Below are positions 1-6,826 of a stretch of DNA of 8,836 nucleotides, in pieces; positions within the stretch are counted from its first letter, which is position 1, and each line of letters starts with the position of its first letter. The stretch is from Mycobacterium sp. GTDB taxonomy: Bacteria > Actinomycetota > Actinomycetes > Mycobacteriales > Mycobacteriaceae. The DNA lies in NCBI GenBank assembly GCA_023264755.1, contig JAHFVB010000182.1, positions 1 to 8,836 on the forward strand, written 5' to 3'. The notes beneath the pieces were generated by a model that did not search any database, was not told the origin of the DNA, and saw only the letters and a program-made list of their open reading frames with translations. A program made the translations under genes and the position numbers.

Positions 1-909
1 GCCACCGGCCAGGAAGGAGTCATACCAACCTTCGAAGTTCAGTACCGGGACCTTGACCGACGCGTACCGGTCGCGAATGCTGAACTGTCGCCAGAAGTCG
101 TCGCGGGTCGAGTGTCGGATCCAGTCGAAGTACCACGGGGCGACGGCCGGGTTGTTGGGCTGCAGCGGGGGTAGCTCTCGGAACGGCCGATAGTCCAGCC
201 AGCGCGTCGAATCGGCTTCTGCGGCTTCCAGTTCGGCGACCGTTGCGTCGTCTCCGCGGTTCTTCGCCGCAGTCTTGGCGATGGTCCCGATGGCCCAGGG
301 CTGCACGAACCCCAGCCGGAACTCCCCACCCTCGTAGGTCCAGCCGTCGTAGTAGTCCGAACCCGTGTTGGCGGGCACGATGGTCACCAGGTGCGGCGGG
401 GCGGTGACCGCGGCCAGCCACTGCGTCGCACCGACGTAGGACGACCCGTACATCCCGACCTTGCCGTTGGAGCCAGGCAGCGCGGCCGCCCACTCCACCG
501 AGTCGTAGCCGTCGTTCTGGTCGTTGGTGAATTCGCTGAACACCCCGCCCGACTTACCTTGACCCCGGATGTCCTGTACGACAACGAGATAGCAATGCGA
601 GGCGAACCAATCCGGCGACTGGTACCGCGCCGGCTCGACCTGAGCCTCCGTCTTGCCGTACTGCGTACGCATGAGGATGACGGGCGTCGGCTCCGCACTC
701 TTCGGCCGATACACGTCGGCCCGCAGCACGGTGCCGTCGCGCATCGGCGCCGCCACGTCCTCCTGTTCGGTCACCTCGCAAGGGCCGCGTCCAGCCGCCG
801 GCGGCCACGGGCCGCTCGCCCGACCCGTGCGGGCCGGCCCTCCGCAGCCGCTGAGCACCAGGGCCACACACGAGGCGATCGCACCAACCCGGGCGGCAAT
901 CACGTGCAC
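1..909 (-). CDS. CocE/NonD-type alpha/beta hydrolase lipoprotein, 3' truncated
   Basis: The frame is open from a GTG at 909 to the left edge (303 codons) and continues outside the window. Residues 1-22 form a lipoprotein signal: a charged start, a hydrophobic stretch and lipobox LSGC with Cys22, so the protein should be exported and lipid-anchored on the outer face of the membrane. The motif MRDGTVLRADVYRP (about 56-69) opens the hydrolase domain typical of the CocE/NonD (peptidase S15, X-Pro dipeptidyl-peptidase) family. The nucleophile elbow GSSYVG (155-160) gives Ser157 as likely catalytic serine, and GWYD (294-297) likely supplies the acid; the His and the C-terminal jelly-roll domain would lie past base 1. 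Family members hydrolyse esters or amides; the substrate here cannot be told. It lies 56 nt after the flavoprotein gene on the same strand, so it may be the operon's last gene or use its own promoter. GTG at 918 and 903 are alternative starts. Confidence 0.88.
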   Translation of the reverse strand, partial: MHVIAARVGAIASCVALVLSGCGGPARTGRASGPWPPAAGRGPCEVTEQEDVAAPMRDGTVLRADVYRPKSAEPTPVILMRTQYGKTEAQVEPARYQSPDWFASHCYLVVVQDIRGQGKSGGVFSEFTNDQNDGYDSVEWAAALPGSNGKVGMYGSSYVGATQWLAAVTAPPHLVTIVPANTGSDYYDGWTYEGGEFRLGFVQPWAIGTIAKTAAKNRGDDATVAELEAAEADSTRWLDYRPFRELPPLQPNNPAVAPWYFDWIRHSTRDDFWRQFSIRDRYASVKVPVLNFEGWYDSFLAGG

Positions 910-922
910 CCCGCCCACGCTA
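910..922 (-). promoter_or_regulatory. Candidate leaderless -10 box for the CocE-like lipoprotein gene
   Basis: On the minus strand TAGCGT (917-922) fits the actinobacterial -10 pattern TANNNT, and GTG 909 follows after 7 nt, about where transcription would begin. No clear Shine-Dalgarno is present. It could give this gene expression separate from the upstream PKS operon. A match this short can occur by chance. Confidence 0.35.
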
Positions 923-965
923 CGCGCGAGCCCCGACCCAGCTCGAACGCAACCGTGGCCCAGCT

Positions 966-1982
966 TCAGTACGCGAGCTGGTTGACCGCGTGGCCGAAGA
1001 CCCGCGGCAGCGCCACCGCTGCGGGCACCAGCCGGGTCCGGATCGACTGGTGCGCGCTGGCCCGGACCAGCGCTTCGGTCAGCAGCCGGTACCGCCGGGT
1101 CAGCTGCCGCCACTTGCGGTCGTAGTCGGCCGTCCGGCCCGTGACCAGGCAGTCCACCAGCAGTTCTGCGGCGCCGAACGCCAGCCCCATCCCCTCGCCG
1201 GTCAACGCGTCGATGTAGCCGGCCGCGTCGCCGACCAGCAGTACGCGTCCGGCCACTCGGCTACTGGCCTGCTGGCGCAGCGGACCCGCCGCGCGGTCCT
1301 GGCCGTGGGCGCACCCCCGCAGCCGGTCTTCGAGTGCGGGGAACTCGGCGAAGTGGCTGTCGAATCCGCCCCTGTTGGAGCTCAGCACGGCCACGCCAAC
1401 GCAGTCGTCGGCGACCGGTGTCACGTACGCCTCGGCGCCCGCCGCCCAGTGCACCTCCACCGAATCGGTCCACGGCGAGAGCTGGAAGTGGCGGCGGATA
1501 CCCCACCGGCGCGGCCCGGCGCTGGGTCGGTCCAGTCCGAGGGCGGCGCGGATCGGGGAGTGCAACCCGTCGGCGGCCGCCAGGTAGCGCGCCCGAATGT
1601 CGCCCGCCCGTACCGATTCCGCGTCTTGGCTGAGCTCGCCTACCTCACCGTGGACGAACCGGACGTCGGCGTCCTCGGCCGCCTGTCGCAACGCCGCGTG
1701 CAGGACGGTTCTGCGCACCCCGAGGCCGCTGCCGGCGCGGAAGCTCGAATCGACCCGCTTGGCACCGTCGACGTAGGTGATCCCGCGCAGCGCCCGGCCC
1801 TTGACCGCGACGCCCAGCCGGTCCAGGTGAGCGAGCGTATGCGGCATCATGCCCTCGCCACAGGCCTTGTCCAGCACGCCATCTCGACGTTCGACGACGA
1901 CGACCTCGAGTCCGGCGCGGGCCCCGTACAGCGCGGTGGCCAGGCCCGCCGGGCCACCGCCGCCGACGAGCAGGTCGATCAC
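966..1982 (-). CDS. FAD-dependent oxidoreductase/monooxygenase (geranylgeranyl-reductase-like, SrsC-type context)
   Basis: A 338-aa flavoprotein starting at GTG 1982. The start is set by the ADP-binding fold, which begins at once (VIDLLVGGGGPAG, GxGxxG at residues 8-13, acidic end ERR at 31-33). The frame runs open further upstream, but that part is antisense-like sequence overlapping the methyltransferase gene. Other family marks are CGEGMMPHTL (41-50), ADGLHSPIR (137-145) and the FAD-ribityl motif GDAAGYIDALTGEG (251-264). These place it in the PHBH-fold group with geranylgeranyl reductases and aromatic hydroxylases. The start overlaps the stop of the methyltransferase by 4 nt (GTGA), so translation is coupled. 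In srs-type clusters a flavoprotein hydroxylates the alkylresorcinol ring and leads to a quinone. That role is inferred from context; a reductase acting on a polyprenyl or polyketide product is the main alternative. Confidence 0.87.
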   Translation of the reverse strand: MIDLLVGGGGPAGLATALYGARAGLEVVVVERRDGVLDKACGEGMMPHTLAHLDRLGVAVKGRALRGITYVDGAKRVDSSFRAGSGLGVRRTVLHAALRQAAEDADVRFVHGEVGELSQDAESVRAGDIRARYLAAADGLHSPIRAALGLDRPSAGPRRWGIRRHFQLSPWTDSVEVHWAAGAEAYVTPVADDCVGVAVLSSNRGGFDSHFAEFPALEDRLRGCAHGQDRAAGPLRQQASSRVAGRVLLVGDAAGYIDALTGEGMGLAFGAAELLVDCLVTGRTADYDRKWRQLTRRYRLLTEALVRASAHQSIRTRLVPAAVALPRVFGHAVNQLAY

Positions 1983-2488
1983 GCCAGGCTCGCCAACGCG
2001 GCGTTCTCGACCTTGATGCGGGTGCGCAGGAGCGCCGCGTTGAGCACCGTGAAGACCAGCGCGGTGAGCCACGCGGTGTGCACGAGCGGAAGCGCGAAGC
2101 CCTCGACGACGACCGCGACGTAGTTCGGGTGCGGTATCAACCGGTACGGGCCGCCCGCGACGCGGTCCGCTCCGGGGACGACGACCACTCTGGTGTTCCA
2201 CTGGGAGCCCAGGGTGGTGATGCACCACCAGCGCAGTATCTGGGCGGCCACCACCACCGCCAGCATCGGCCATCCCAGAGCGGGCAGGAACGGCCGGTGC
2301 AGGACGATCGGCTCGACTAGACACCCCACCAACAGCGCGACGTGCAGCACCACCATCACCGGATAGTGGCCAAACCCGAACTCGACCCCGCCGTGCGCTC
2401 GGCTCCACGCCAAGTTCCGCTTGGAGACGACGAGTTCGACCAGGCGCTCGGCGGCGATCACCAGAATCAGCAGCGCGTACCAACTCAT
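1979..2488 (-). CDS. ICMT-family integral membrane methyltransferase (SrsB/BpsB-like context)
   Basis: A 169-aa, very hydrophobic protein with about four membrane segments (roughly 3-20, 42-62, 72-91, 124-154). The isoprenylcysteine carboxyl methyltransferase signature is present: a conserved LGSQWNTR stretch (93-100), GGPYRLIPHPNY (112-123) with the HPxY core that helps bind S-adenosylmethionine, and the C-terminal RIKVEN (157-162), where many homologues read RxxxEE. Bacteria lack the usual prenyl-cysteine substrate. Relatives beside type III PKS genes (SrsB of Streptomyces, BpsB of Bacillus) O-methylate alkylresorcinols or alkylpyrones. ATG 2488 lies 4 nt after the PKS stop and the stop overlaps the flavoprotein start, so it is the middle gene of a tight operon. 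The most likely reaction is SAM-dependent methylation of the PKS product at the membrane. Family confidence is high, substrate inferred. Confidence 0.88.
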   Translation of the reverse strand: MSWYALLILVIAAERLVELVVSKRNLAWSRAHGGVEFGFGHYPVMVVLHVALLVGCLVEPIVLHRPFLPALGWPMLAVVVAAQILRWWCITTLGSQWNTRVVVVPGADRVAGGPYRLIPHPNYVAVVVEGFALPLVHTAWLTALVFTVLNAALLRTRIKVENAALASLA

Positions 2489-2492
2489 CGGA

Positions 2493-3551
2493 TCACCGCC
2501 AACGCAGCAGCACGAGCTCGGAGCAGAATCCGGGGCCCATCGCCATCAGTAGGCCGGGGGTGCCGGGTTCGGGACGCTTGGCGATGGTGTCCCGGAGTAC
2601 GTGCAGCACCGACGCCGACGACAAGTTGCCCACTTCGCTGAGCGAACGCCAGGTGAGCTCGAGCGCGTCGTCGGGCAGTCCCAGCGTGGCCGTGATGGCC
2701 TCGATGACCTTGGGGCCACCGGGATGGCTCACCCAGGTTCCGATGTCGGAGATCTTCAGGTCATGGGCGGCAAGGAAATTCGTGACGTCGTCGCCCAGGT
2801 ACTGCTCGACCACCTTCGGCACGTCCGGTGACAGCACCAACCGGAACCCGCTCGAGTCGACGTCCCAGCCCATCGTGCGCTGGGAATCCGGGTAGAGGTG
2901 GCTGACCGAGTCGAGCACCTCGGGTCCGGCGGCCCCGCACTCCTTGGCCCGCCGGTCGCCGACTGCGACGACGGCGGCCGCGCCGTCCCCGAACAGGCTG
3001 CTGCCGACGACGGTCGCCATCGACGGATTGCGCTTGGGTACCAGCGAACACAACTCCACCGCGAGCAACACGGCGACGCCGTCGGGCGCACCGCGCAGGT
3101 AGTCGTTGAGCCGGGCCACCCCTGCGGCGCCCGCCACACAGCCCAGTCCGAACATCGGCACCCGCCGGACGTCGGGCCGCAACCCGATCAGCCCGGCGAT
3201 GCGCGCATCCAGCGTCGGCACGGCGAGCCCGGTGACCGTGGTGGTATAGATCACGTCGACGTCGGACGGTTGCAGTCCGGCATCCTCCAGCGCACCCAGC
3301 ACGGCCGCGCAGCCCAGTTCGACGGCGTGCTCGATGAAGATGTCGTTGGCCCGACCGAAGTCGTCCAGTTGGGCGTACTCCTCGATCGGTAACACCATGT
3401 GGCGGCTGTCCACCTTGGCGCTTCTATGTAGTTTCCTGATCGGATCGGCATACTCCGCGTAGCCCGGGATCTCGAGCAGGGCTTCGGTGACCTGCGCTTG
3501 GGTATAGCGGTGCGGGGGTAGTTCTCCTCGTACGGCAGCGATAACGCTCAT
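2493..3551 (-). CDS. Type III polyketide synthase (chalcone/stilbene synthase family)
   Basis: 352 aa, the usual size for the family. The thiolase-fold catalytic triad is intact: Cys138 in [12 protein letters not shown] (133-144), His276 in WVSHPGGPK (273-281) and Asn309 in GNLSSAS (308-314). The C-terminal loop MGPGF (338-342) matches the family GFGPG loop. These enzymes extend an acyl-CoA starter with malonyl-CoA and cyclise the chain to pyrones or resorcinols without an acyl carrier protein. Mycobacterial members (Pks10, Pks11, Pks18 group) take long-chain starters. Start ATG 3551 follows a strong GAGGAGG ribosome site. It heads an operon with a methyltransferase and a flavoprotein, pointing to an O-methylated, oxidised phenolic lipid or polyketide quinone. 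The sequence does not show whether the product is a pyrone or a resorcinol, nor the chain length. Duplicated palindromic sites upstream suggest dedicated transcriptional control. Confidence 0.95.
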   Translation of the reverse strand: MSVIAAVRGELPPHRYTQAQVTEALLEIPGYAEYADPIRKLHRSAKVDSRHMVLPIEEYAQLDDFGRANDIFIEHAVELGCAAVLGALEDAGLQPSDVDVIYTTTVTGLAVPTLDARIAGLIGLRPDVRRVPMFGLGCVAGAAGVARLNDYLRGAPDGVAVLLAVELCSLVPKRNPSMATVVGSSLFGDGAAAVVAVGDRRAKECGAAGPEVLDSVSHLYPDSQRTMGWDVDSSGFRLVLSPDVPKVVEQYLGDDVTNFLAAHDLKISDIGTWVSHPGGPKVIEAITATLGLPDDALELTWRSLSEVGNLSSASVLHVLRDTIAKRPEPGTPGLLMAMGPGFCSELVLLRWR

Positions 3552-3555
3552 TCAT

Positions 3556-3562
3556 CCTCCTC
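3556..3562 (-). promoter_or_regulatory. Strong ribosome binding site of the PKS gene
   Basis: GAGGAGG on the minus strand, 4 nt before ATG 3551. It is the strongest Shine-Dalgarno in the window and fixes the PKS start. Several neighbouring genes look leaderless, so this gene is distinctive in having a proper leader. Confidence 0.75.
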
Positions 3563-3595
3563 ATCGCTGACACGAACGCCGCGTCCCTTTGGTTC

Positions 3596-3625
3596 AATGC
3601 AGCGCCGCACCGGACGTCATGTCAA
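3596..3625 (-). promoter_or_regulatory. Candidate proximal promoter of the PKS operon
   Basis: TTGACA (3620-3625, minus) is a perfect -35 hexamer lying partly inside the proximal palindromic repeat. An 18-nt spacer leads to TGCATT (3596-3601), a poor -10. The expected leader of roughly 35-40 nt fits the strong ribosome site. A protein on the palindrome would cover the -35. The weak -10 keeps this tentative. Confidence 0.4.
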
Positions 3626-3639
3626 CAATTGATGACTTA

Positions 3640-3654
3640 CTGACCCTAGGTCAG
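3640..3654. promoter_or_regulatory. 15-bp palindrome between the two repeats
   Basis: CTGACC-CTA-GGTCAG is a perfect 6-bp inverted repeat with a 3-nt centre. It sits between the two 18-bp repeats and contains the distal candidate -10 box. It differs in sequence from the flanking repeats, so it may bind a second regulator. It resembles a DosR box only loosely. Confidence 0.45.
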
Positions 3655-3671
3655 CACGGACGGGCCGTCAA
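3643..3671 (-). promoter_or_regulatory. Candidate distal promoter of the PKS operon
   Basis: TTGACG (3666-3671, minus) and TAGGGT (3643-3648, minus; fits TANNNT) are separated by exactly 17 nt. The -35 overlaps the distal 18-bp repeat, the -10 lies inside a separate 15-bp palindrome, and the predicted start near 3636 falls in the proximal repeat. By hexamers and spacing this is the best promoter seen before the operon. Confidence 0.5.
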
Positions 3672-3703
3672 CAATTGGTGACTTGGCGTCGGCGGCCCCA
3701 CGT

Positions 3704-3724
3704 GGCCCGGCAAATGAGCGGGCC
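3704..3724 (-). terminator. Candidate hairpin terminator after the MDR oxidoreductase
   Basis: GGCCCG and CGGGCC form a perfect 6-bp stem with a 9-nt loop, 41 nt after the stop of the oxidoreductase gene and before the PKS promoter region. There is no U-tract, which is common for mycobacterial hairpins but makes the call weak. Confidence 0.35.
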
Positions 3725-3765
3725 GTCGCGTCAACGCGCGCCGCACGGCGGCGAACGGCGTCCGC

Positions 3766-4785
3766 TCAGGAAGGCTCGCCGAGCTTGACCAACATCTTGC
3801 CGATGTTGGCCCCGGTGAACAGCCCGTTGAGCGCGTCGACGCAGGACTCGATGCCCTCGAAGATCGTCTCCCGGTGGACCAGCAGCCCCTGCTGCTCCCA
3901 ACCCCGCAGCGCGGCGAAGGCCTCGTCGAACCGGCCCCATTCCTCGAGGGCGTTGAAACCCTGCATGGTCGCGGTCTTGGCCAGGATGTTGACGTAGTTG
4001 GCGGGTCCGGGATGCTCACCGGTCAGGTAGCTGGAGATGACTCCGCAAAGCACAACCCTGGCCTTGGCCGCCAGCCGGCCGAGCACCGCATCGAGGATGG
4101 GCCCGCCGACGTTGTCGAAGTACACGTTCACCCCGCGCGGGCAATGCTCCTTGAGCGCCGCGGACAGTTCGCCGGCTCGGTAGTCGATACACGCGTCGAA
4201 GCCGAAGTCCTCGACGACGGCGCGACACTTCTCCGGGCCGCCCGCGATGCCGATCACCCGGGCGCCGGCGATCTTCGCGAGCTGCCCGGCGACCGACCCC
4301 GTCGCCCCGGCCGCGGCCGAGACCACCACCGTGTCACCCGCCCGCGGCTTGCCGATGTCGTTCATCCCGAAGTAAGCGGTCGCGCCCGTCGGGCCGTATA
4401 TCGACATCACCGCGGGTTGATCGATCTCCTCCATGCCCGTGACCGGCGTGCAGAAGACGTCGTCGCGGACGAGGACGTATTCCTGGAAGCCCGTCAACGT
4501 CGTGACCACGTCGCCAACGGCATAGGCCGGGCACCGGGACGCCACCACCTCGCCGATGCCCGCCGCCCTGATGACCTCACCCAGTTGCACCGGCGGCAGA
4601 TAGCCCGGCTGATCGTTGAGCCAAGTCCGGGCGGCAGCATCCAGGCCGACGTACGTGGTGCGGACCAGCGCTTCACCGTCGGCCGGTTCGGGCGCGGTCG
4701 AGCTCAGTAACTCGGTGTCGCCGGGCGCGACCAACCCGTTCGGGCGACGACGCAGCACGACCTGGCGGTTCACGAGCTCGGGCAC
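3766..4785 (-). CDS. MDR-family NADP-dependent oxidoreductase (prostaglandin-reductase/enoyl-reductase-like)
   Basis: 339 aa from GTG 4785. This start is preferred because VPELVNRQVVLRRRPNG matches the usual beginning of the family, and a -10-like TACTTT stands 7 nt upstream; a TTG at 4845 would add 20 unlikely residues. It belongs to the zinc-free medium-chain dehydrogenase/reductase group that includes leukotriene B4 12-hydroxydehydrogenase and curcumin reductase. Visible marks are the N-terminal GroES-like fold, the nucleotide-binding loop AAAGATG (157-163), FDNVGG (223-228) and the C-terminal NIGKMLV (327-333). These enzymes reduce activated double bonds with NADPH in the cytoplasm. The gene runs with the PKS operon but is separated by 214 bp with its own hairpin and a new promoter, so it is probably a separate unit. 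It is divergent from the acyl-AMP ligase. The substrate is unknown. Confidence 0.9.
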   Translation of the reverse strand: MPELVNRQVVLRRRPNGLVAPGDTELLSSTAPEPADGEALVRTTYVGLDAAARTWLNDQPGYLPPVQLGEVIRAAGIGEVVASRCPAYAVGDVVTTLTGFQEYVLVRDDVFCTPVTGMEEIDQPAVMSIYGPTGATAYFGMNDIGKPRAGDTVVVSAAAGATGSVAGQLAKIAGARVIGIAGGPEKCRAVVEDFGFDACIDYRAGELSAALKEHCPRGVNVYFDNVGGPILDAVLGRLAAKARVVLCGVISSYLTGEHPGPANYVNILAKTATMQGFNALEEWGRFDEAFAALRGWEQQGLLVHRETIFEGIESCVDALNGLFTGANIGKMLVKLGEPS

Positions 4786-4792
4786 ATCCGCG

Positions 4793-4798
4793 AAAGTA
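4793..4798 (-). promoter_or_regulatory. Candidate leaderless -10 box for the MDR oxidoreductase
   Basis: TACTTT on the minus strand fits TANNNT and ends 7 nt before GTG 4785. Transcription would begin at or one base before the start codon. This agrees with the start chosen from protein family resemblance. Confidence 0.45.
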
Positions 4799-4858
4799 CC
4801 TGAAAAGGTGGCTGTTTCGGGGCGAAAGCAAGCCGACCGGGACAACCATTCACGACAC

Positions 4859-4864
4859 TAGAAT
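4859..4864 (+). promoter_or_regulatory. Leaderless -10 box for the fatty acyl-AMP ligase
   Basis: TAGAAT fits TANNNT and ends exactly 6 nt before ATG 4871, so transcription should begin on the A of the start codon. No Shine-Dalgarno precedes the ATG. With TACTTT at 4793 on the other strand, it makes the 85-bp spacer a back-to-back promoter. Confidence 0.6.
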
Positions 4865-4870
4865 GCGGGT

Positions 4871-6700
4871 ATGGACGGCAGTGCGGTGCAAGACTTCATC
4901 GCTCCCAGCGGCCTGCTGCGCATCGAGGACTGCCTGTCCCCCGACGGCGATGTGGTGCTGCCGCCAGGGGTCACGCTCAGCGCGCTGATCGACCGCAACA
5001 TCGCCAACGTCGGCTCGGCGACGGCATACCGTTATCTGGACTACAGCCGCTCCGACGAGGCCCAGGTCATCGAGCTGACCTGGGCGCAGCTCGGCGTCCG
5101 GATGCATGCCATCGGCGCACGCCTGCAACGGATCGCGACGCGCGATCAGCGGGTGGCGATTCTCGCGCCGCAGGGCCTGGACTACGTCGCCGGGTTCTTC
5201 GCGGCGATCAAGGCCGGCCACGTCGCGGTGCCCTTGTTCGCACCCGAACTGCCCGGCCATGCCGAACGGCTCGACGTAGCCCTACGGGATGCCCAGCCGA
5301 CGGTCGTGCTGACGACGGTCGCGGCGGCCGACGCCGTCGAGGCGTTTCTGAACAAGCTGACACCCGAACGCAGGCCGCAGGTCGTCGTCATCGACCGGAT
5401 CCCCGACTCGGAGGCGGAGGCGTTCGCCACCGTGGAGATCGGCGTCGACGACGTCTCACACCTGCAGTACACGGGAGGCGCGACGCGACCCCCGGTCGGC
5501 GTGGAGATCACCCACCGCGCAGTCGGTACCAACCTGATCCAGATGATCCTGTCCATCGACCTGCTCAATCGAAATACCCACGGTGTCAGCTGGTTACCGC
5601 TCTATCACGACATGGGGTTGTCGATGATCGGGTTCCCAGCGGTCTACGGCGGACACTCGACGCTGATGTCGCCGACGGCGTTCATCCGCAGGCCGCAGCG
5701 GTGGATTCAGGCGTTGTCGGCCGAGTCGCGGCACGGACGCGCAGTCACCGCCGCCCCCAACTTCGCCTACGAGTGGACCGCGCAGCGCGGCCGACCCGGG
5801 CCGGGCGACGACGTCGAGCTGAGCAACGTGGTCGCCATCATCGGCTCCGAGCCGGTGAGCATCGCCGCCATCGAGGCGTTCCAGGAGGCGTTCGCCCCGT
5901 TCGGGCTGCCGGCGACGGCGATGAAACCCTCGTACGGCATCGCGGAGGCCACCCTGTTCGTCGCCAACACCGCACCCGACGCCGTTCCGACGGCGGTCTA
6001 CCTCGACCGCGACCGACTGGCCGTCGGCCGCGCCGTACCCGTCGCGCCCGAGTCCCCCACCGCCGTGGCGCAGGTGTCGTGCGGGCAGCTGGCCCGCAGC
6101 CTGTGGGGCGTGATCGTCGACCCCGACACCGGAGCCGAGCGACCCGACGGCTATGTCGGCGAGATGTGGTTGCAGGGCAACAACATTGGTCGCGGCTACT
6201 GGGGGCGACCCGAGGAGACCCGACGCACGTTCGGCGCCCGACTCGGGCCGCTGCTGGCCACGGGAAGCCATGCCGCGGGGTCCGCCCCGGACCGACCCTG
6301 GCTCCGGACCGGCGATCTCGCGGTGTACCTCGACGGTGAGCTCTACATCACCGGGCGGCTCGCCGACCTGATGGTGATCGCCGGCCGGCACCACTATCCA
6401 CACGACATCGAGGCGACGGTTGCGCAGGCCTCGCCCTTGGTGCGGCCGGGCTACGTCGCGGCCTTCACCGTTCCCGAGGAACGCTTGGTGATCATCGCCG
6501 AGCGCGCGGCGGGCAACGCCCGGGCCGATCCGGCGCAGGCCATTGACGCGGCACGGGAGGCGGTGGCATTGCGACATGGCCTACCCGTCGCCGACATGCG
6601 CGTGCTCCCGGCGGGTGCCATCCCGCGTACTACCAGTGGCAAGCTGGCCCGGCGGGCGTGCCGGGCGCAGTACCTCGACCAGACGTTGGGCGGCCACTAG
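4871..6700 (+). CDS. fadD: Fatty acyl-AMP ligase (FadD family, FAAL type)
   Basis: 609 aa, the normal FAAL size. FAALs activate a long-chain fatty acid with ATP to the acyl-adenylate and usually pass it to a carrier domain of a polyketide synthase or NRPS rather than to CoA. Motifs in order: P-loop YTGGATRPPVG (200-210), WLPLYHDMGL (241-250), an FAAL-like RRPQRWIQALS stretch (273-283), the aromatic/adenine motif SYGIAEAT (354-361), RTGDL (479-483), GRLADLMVIAGRHHYPHDIE (495-514) and the A10 lysine Lys591 in PRTTSGKL (585-592). HHYPHDIE in place of the usual acyl-CoA synthetase sequence supports FAAL. The P-loop is odd: mycobacterial homologues usually read YTSGST, but both serines are replaced here (Gly202, Ala204). 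The start is set by the -10 box 6 nt upstream. No PKS carrier protein is nearby; the type III PKS on the other strand does not need one. Confidence 0.93.
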   Translation: MDGSAVQDFIAPSGLLRIEDCLSPDGDVVLPPGVTLSALIDRNIANVGSATAYRYLDYSRSDEAQVIELTWAQLGVRMHAIGARLQRIATRDQRVAILAPQGLDYVAGFFAAIKAGHVAVPLFAPELPGHAERLDVALRDAQPTVVLTTVAAADAVEAFLNKLTPERRPQVVVIDRIPDSEAEAFATVEIGVDDVSHLQYTGGATRPPVGVEITHRAVGTNLIQMILSIDLLNRNTHGVSWLPLYHDMGLSMIGFPAVYGGHSTLMSPTAFIRRPQRWIQALSAESRHGRAVTAAPNFAYEWTAQRGRPGPGDDVELSNVVAIIGSEPVSIAAIEAFQEAFAPFGLPATAMKPSYGIAEATLFVANTAPDAVPTAVYLDRDRLAVGRAVPVAPESPTAVAQVSCGQLARSLWGVIVDPDTGAERPDGYVGEMWLQGNNIGRGYWGRPEETRRTFGARLGPLLATGSHAAGSAPDRPWLRTGDLAVYLDGELYITGRLADLMVIAGRHHYPHDIEATVAQASPLVRPGYVAAFTVPEERLVIIAERAAGNARADPAQAIDAAREAVALRHGLPVADMRVLPAGAIPRTTSGKLARRACRAQYLDQTLGGH

Positions 6701-6714
6701 CACGTCTCATTCGT

Positions 6715-6826
6715 GCGGCCCGTTTCTACAGCGTCCGGCCCGTTTGCAGAGCGGGCAGCCCTTTTTCAGAGCGCGGCCCTTTTTCAGCGCGGGGCCCGTT
6801 TGCAGAGCGGGCAGCCCTTTCAGAAG
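6715..6826. repeat. Six-unit degenerate tandem repeat (18-20 bp units)
   Basis: Six head-to-tail units at 6715-6732, 6733-6752, 6753-6772, 6773-6790, 6791-6808 and 6809-6826 share a core of GCCC, T-rich run, CAGAGC. A 28-bp stretch (6737-6764) recurs exactly at 6793-6820, so the array seems to have grown by duplicating a larger block. It fills the gap between two convergent genes and its last unit overlaps the stop codon of the HicB-like gene. Confidence 0.85.
6738..6766 (+). terminator. Candidate terminator of the ligase gene, inside the tandem array
   Basis: GCCCG and CGGGC form a 5-bp stem around a 9-nt loop (6738-6756), followed by AGCCC and five T residues (6762-6766), 38 nt after the ligase stop. 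The same hairpin recurs at 6794-6812, followed by a shorter T run. The short stem and the gap before the T run make it modest evidence. Confidence 0.4.

Larger units (their letters stand above)
3621..3684. promoter_or_regulatory. Pair of 18-bp palindromic direct repeats (putative operators)
   Basis: GTCAACAATTGATGACTT (3621-3638) and GTCAACAATTGGTGACTT (3667-3684) differ at one base and lie 46 bp apart. Each is a near-perfect 16-bp dyad of form GTCA-n-CAATTG-n-TGAC; only the n positions break symmetry. That is the form expected of a dimeric regulator such as TetR, MarR or GntR type. Each copy overlaps a TTGAC -35 element on the minus strand, which favours repression of the PKS operon. No regulator gene lies beside the sites, so the binding protein is unknown. 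Confidence 0.6.

Noticed and set aside
990..2123. Long plus-strand open frame opposite the flavoprotein and methyltransferase genes
   Set aside because: Antisense shadow of high-GC codon bias; no motif, while the minus-strand genes have clear family motifs.
1983..2483. N-terminal extension of the flavoprotein frame to 2483
   Set aside because: This part overlaps the methyltransferase gene in another frame, has arginine-rich shadow composition, and precedes the FAD-binding fold that starts right at GTG 1982.
3640..3654. DosR box before the PKS operon
   Set aside because: Only about half of the 20-bp DosR consensus matches, and the GGGAC/GTCCC arms are not present.
4786..4845. TTG 4845 start for the MDR oxidoreductase
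   Set aside because: The 20 extra residues do not look like family sequence and would span the -10 box of the likely promoter.
5594..6577. 327-codon minus-strand open frame opposite the acyl-AMP ligase
   Set aside because: Antisense shadow with composition mirroring the ligase codons; no recognisable domain.
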